Assembly (NCBI GenBank): GCA_041179245.1
Contig: JBEGTT010000097.1
Span: forward strand, 1 to 7,914
Length of the DNA: 7,914 nucleotides
From: JBEGTT01 sp041179245
GTDB lineage: Bacteria; Pseudomonadota; Gammaproteobacteria; Burkholderiales; Rhodocyclaceae
Direction: 5' to 3'
Shown here: positions 6,331-7,914 of the stretch, piece after piece
Layout of the letters: each line of letters begins with the position of its first letter
How positions within the stretch are numbered: position 1 is the stretch's first letter
The notes under the pieces: generated by a model
Told to the model about the DNA's origin: nothing
The model's input: only the letters and a program-made list of their open reading frames with translations
Database searches by the model: none
Position numbers and translations under genes: made by a program

Positions 6331-6419
6331 GACGGTGTGGGCACACCAGACCGCCCAGATTCCTAAACTCGCTTCGCTCAAACAACGGAATCTGGCTTGT
6401 CCGGCACGCCCACACCGTC
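6331..6419. repeat. 89-base palindromic element spanning the ligA 3' end and ligA-galU gap
   Basis: Two 33-base arms (6331-6363 and 6387-6419) are inverted copies, identical at 26 of 33 positions, around a 23-base loop (6364-6386). The outer 12 bases (GACGGTGTGGGC) and inner 9 (CCAGATTCC) pair perfectly. In the minus-strand RNA, four of the seven mismatches are G:U pairs, leaving only a 3x3 internal loop. The right arm encodes the last residues of LigA, and the ligA TGA sits in the apical loop. The loop contains an 18-base mirror sequence around GAGCGAAGCGAG. No U-tract follows, so it is not a simple intrinsic terminator. It resembles REP-type dispersed palindromes, but copies elsewhere in the genome cannot be seen here. 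Confidence 0.85.
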
Positions 6420-7914
6420 TTCCGATACAGTGCTGTTTAATAATTTCAACAAACCAGCTTCATCAAGCACCGGCACATTTAAGGCCAAAGCTTTTTCCAG
6501 CTTAGAACCTGCCTCACTACCCGCTACGACCCAATCGGTTTTTTTGGAAACAGAACCAGCCACTTTACCGCCGGCCGCTTCAATCAAGGCTTTCGCCTGA
6601 TCTCGGCTCATTGTGGGCAGCGTTCCGGTGAGTACCAAGGTTTTGCCCAGCAATGGCTGAAAAGCCACATTTGCGGGTTGATTTGGCCAGCTAATGCCAG
6701 CTTGCCGCAAACGTTCAATCACTTCCCGATTATGCACAGCAGCAAAGAAATTCAAAATGCTTGCAGTAACGATAGGGCCAACATCCGGCACCGCTAACAA
6801 TGCAGGTTCATCTGCCGTTTCAACGGCTTCTAACTCTCCGAAATGGCGGGCTAAATCTTTTGCCGTCGCTTCGCCAACATTGCGAATTCCCAAGGCGTAA
6901 ATGAAACGCGCGAAGGTCGTTTGTTTGCTCGCTTCAATCGCCGCCAGCAAATTCATGGCTGATTTTTCGGCCATGCGATCCAAGCTGGACAAGGATTCCA
7001 AGGTGAGTGAATACAAGTCTGCTGGGGAATGTACCAAACCACGATCCACCAATTGCTCGATCAGCTTATCGCCTAAACCGTCAATTTCCATCGCGCGGCG
7101 GGAGGCAAAATGCCACAAGGCCTGCTTGCGTTGCGCCGGGCAAAACAAGCCACCGGCACAACGGGCAATCGCTTCATCTTCCGGCTTTTCCACCGGTGAC
7201 TGACACTCTGGGCAAATCTGCGGCAACACAAACGGTGGATGTAGCGGCTCAGCGCCAAACAGGTCTGCTGTTGGGCGGCGTTCCAAAATCACCGACACCA
7301 CTTCAGGAATCACATCACCGGCCCGGCGCACTACCACCGTATCGCCAACCCGAACATCTTTGCGCCGAACTTCATCCTCATTGTGCAAGGTCACGTTGGT
7401 CACCGTCACGCCACCGACAAACACCGGCTTCAGCCGCGCGACTGGCGTAATCGCCCCAGTCCTTCCAACCTGCACATCAATCGATTCCACCACCGTCAAA
7501 GCTTCTTCGGCTGGATATTTATGCGCCACCGCCCAACGTGGTTCTCGGGTGCGAAAACCCAGCGTGGCCTGCAAATTCAGTCGATTGACTTTGTACACCA
7601 CGCCATCAATATCAAAGGGTAATTTTGGACGTTGTTCAGCCATCTCGGCATGAAAGGCTGCCAAACCTTCTGCGCCTTGCACCACACGCCGATACGCACA
7701 CACCGGAAAACCAAATTCAGCCAAGGCATCTAGCAAATCCGCATGGCTTGCTGGCAAAGGCCAATGGCCAGCATCACCCACACCATATGCAAAAAAGCTT
7801 AATGGGCGACTAGCGGCAATTTTGGGGTCAAGCTGACGAATACTCCCTGCTGCGGCATTACGCGGGTTAACCAGCGTTTTTTCCCCTCGCGCCAGTGCAG
7901 CGGCGTTGTACTGC
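6378..7914 (-). CDS. ligA: NAD+-dependent DNA ligase, 5' end cut by window
   Basis: Seals nicks in replication and repair using NAD+. 511 C-terminal residues are visible. The N-terminus, with the adenylated Lys (KxDG), lies beyond 7914; about 180 residues are missing compared with the usual 670 or so. Visible parts in order: NPRNAAAGS with RQLDP (residues 17-31) of the adenylation domain, DGVVYKVN (103-110) and PRWAVAHKYP (125-134). Next come the OB-fold with VGRTGAITPVA (149-159), a four-Cys zinc site (C234, C237, C252, C258) and helix-hairpin-helix repeats (about 270-390). A BRCT domain from GKTLVLTGT ends near residue 496. About 15 residues follow the BRCT, ending DGVGVPDKPDSVV; family members usually stop near the BRCT end. 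This tail is encoded by the palindromic element at 6331-6419. The reading continues without stop to the window edge, so the gene is partial, not broken. galU follows. Confidence 0.97.
   Translation of the reverse strand, partial: QYNAAALARGEKTLVNPRNAAAGSIRQLDPKIAASRPLSFFAYGVGDAGHWPLPASHADLLDALAEFGFPVCAYRRVVQGAEGLAAFHAEMAEQRPKLPFDIDGVVYKVNRLNLQATLGFRTREPRWAVAHKYPAEEALTVVESIDVQVGRTGAITPVARLKPVFVGGVTVTNVTLHNEDEVRRKDVRVGDTVVVRRAGDVIPEVVSVILERRPTADLFGAEPLHPPFVLPQICPECQSPVEKPEDEAIARCAGGLFCPAQRKQALWHFASRRAMEIDGLGDKLIEQLVDRGLVHSPADLYSLTLESLSSLDRMAEKSAMNLLAAIEASKQTTFARFIYALGIRNVGEATAKDLARHFGELEAVETADEPALLAVPDVGPIVTASILNFFAAVHNREVIERLRQAGISWPNQPANVAFQPLLGKTLVLTGTLPTMSRDQAKALIEAAGGKVAGSVSKKTDWVVAGSEAGSKLEKALALNVPVLDEAGLLKLLNSTVSEDGVGVPDKPDSVV

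Noticed and set aside
6297..6344. Longer GalU form from an ATG at 6344
   Set aside because: The 16 added residues come from the palindrome flank and the SD region and are not part of GalU. The ATG at 6296 has its own SD.
6331..6419. Palindrome as an intrinsic terminator for ligA
   Set aside because: No T-run follows the stem in either direction, and galU follows closely with no clear promoter of its own in the 81-base gap.
7007..7450. 147-codon plus-strand open frame opposite ligA
   Set aside because: It is antisense to conserved ligA codons including the zinc site. Its composition (Arg/Pro/His-rich) is typical of a shadow frame.
1..7914. CRISPR array, tRNA, rRNA, IS element or phage gene
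   Set aside because: No regular direct repeats, tRNA-like cloverleaf, rRNA stretch, transposase or phage protein was seen on either strand by eye.

Overview
The window reads as a stretch of a Gram-negative proteobacterial chromosome. A beta-proteobacterium is most likely, perhaps near Neisseriales. That placement is inferred from the protein types (GalU, Hpt, an MTIP-type phosphorylase, an OprB-like outer-membrane porin, an FTR1/P19 iron system) and was not tested by a search. All eight genes lie on the minus strand, so transcription runs from high to low coordinates. No gene-free stretch exceeds 300 bases.

Upstream block (7914 down to 3345): a ligA fragment whose 5' end lies beyond the window, then galU, hpt, a class I SAM-dependent methyltransferase and an S-methyl-5'-thioinosine phosphorylase. 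Junctions are tight. galU/hpt and hpt/methyltransferase overlap by four bases (ATGA), and the methyltransferase and phosphorylase are 17 bases apart. Hpt and the phosphorylase form a pathway pair: the phosphorylase releases hypoxanthine from methylthioinosine, and Hpt converts it to IMP. A strong rho-independent terminator (3282-3318) closes this block.

Downstream block (3171 down to 1, running off the left edge): a four-gene iron-uptake operon. The order is P19/FetP-type periplasmic protein, OprB-like porin, small cupredoxin-like periplasmic protein and FTR1-family permease (cut by the window end). It has its own sigma70-type promoter (TTGACA, 16 bases, TATTAT) overlapped by two Fur-box-like 7-1-7 dyads, which suggests iron control. 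The porin would admit the substrate across the outer membrane, P19 and the cupredoxin would handle iron in the periplasm, and FTR1 would carry it across the inner membrane.

The most unusual structure is an 89-base palindromic element (6331-6419) spanning the 3' end of ligA and the ligA-galU gap. Its two arms encode nearly the same peptide on opposite strands. It supplies the extra C-terminal tail of LigA. In the ligA-galU transcript, four of the seven arm mismatches become G:U pairs, so the RNA hairpin is nearly continuous.
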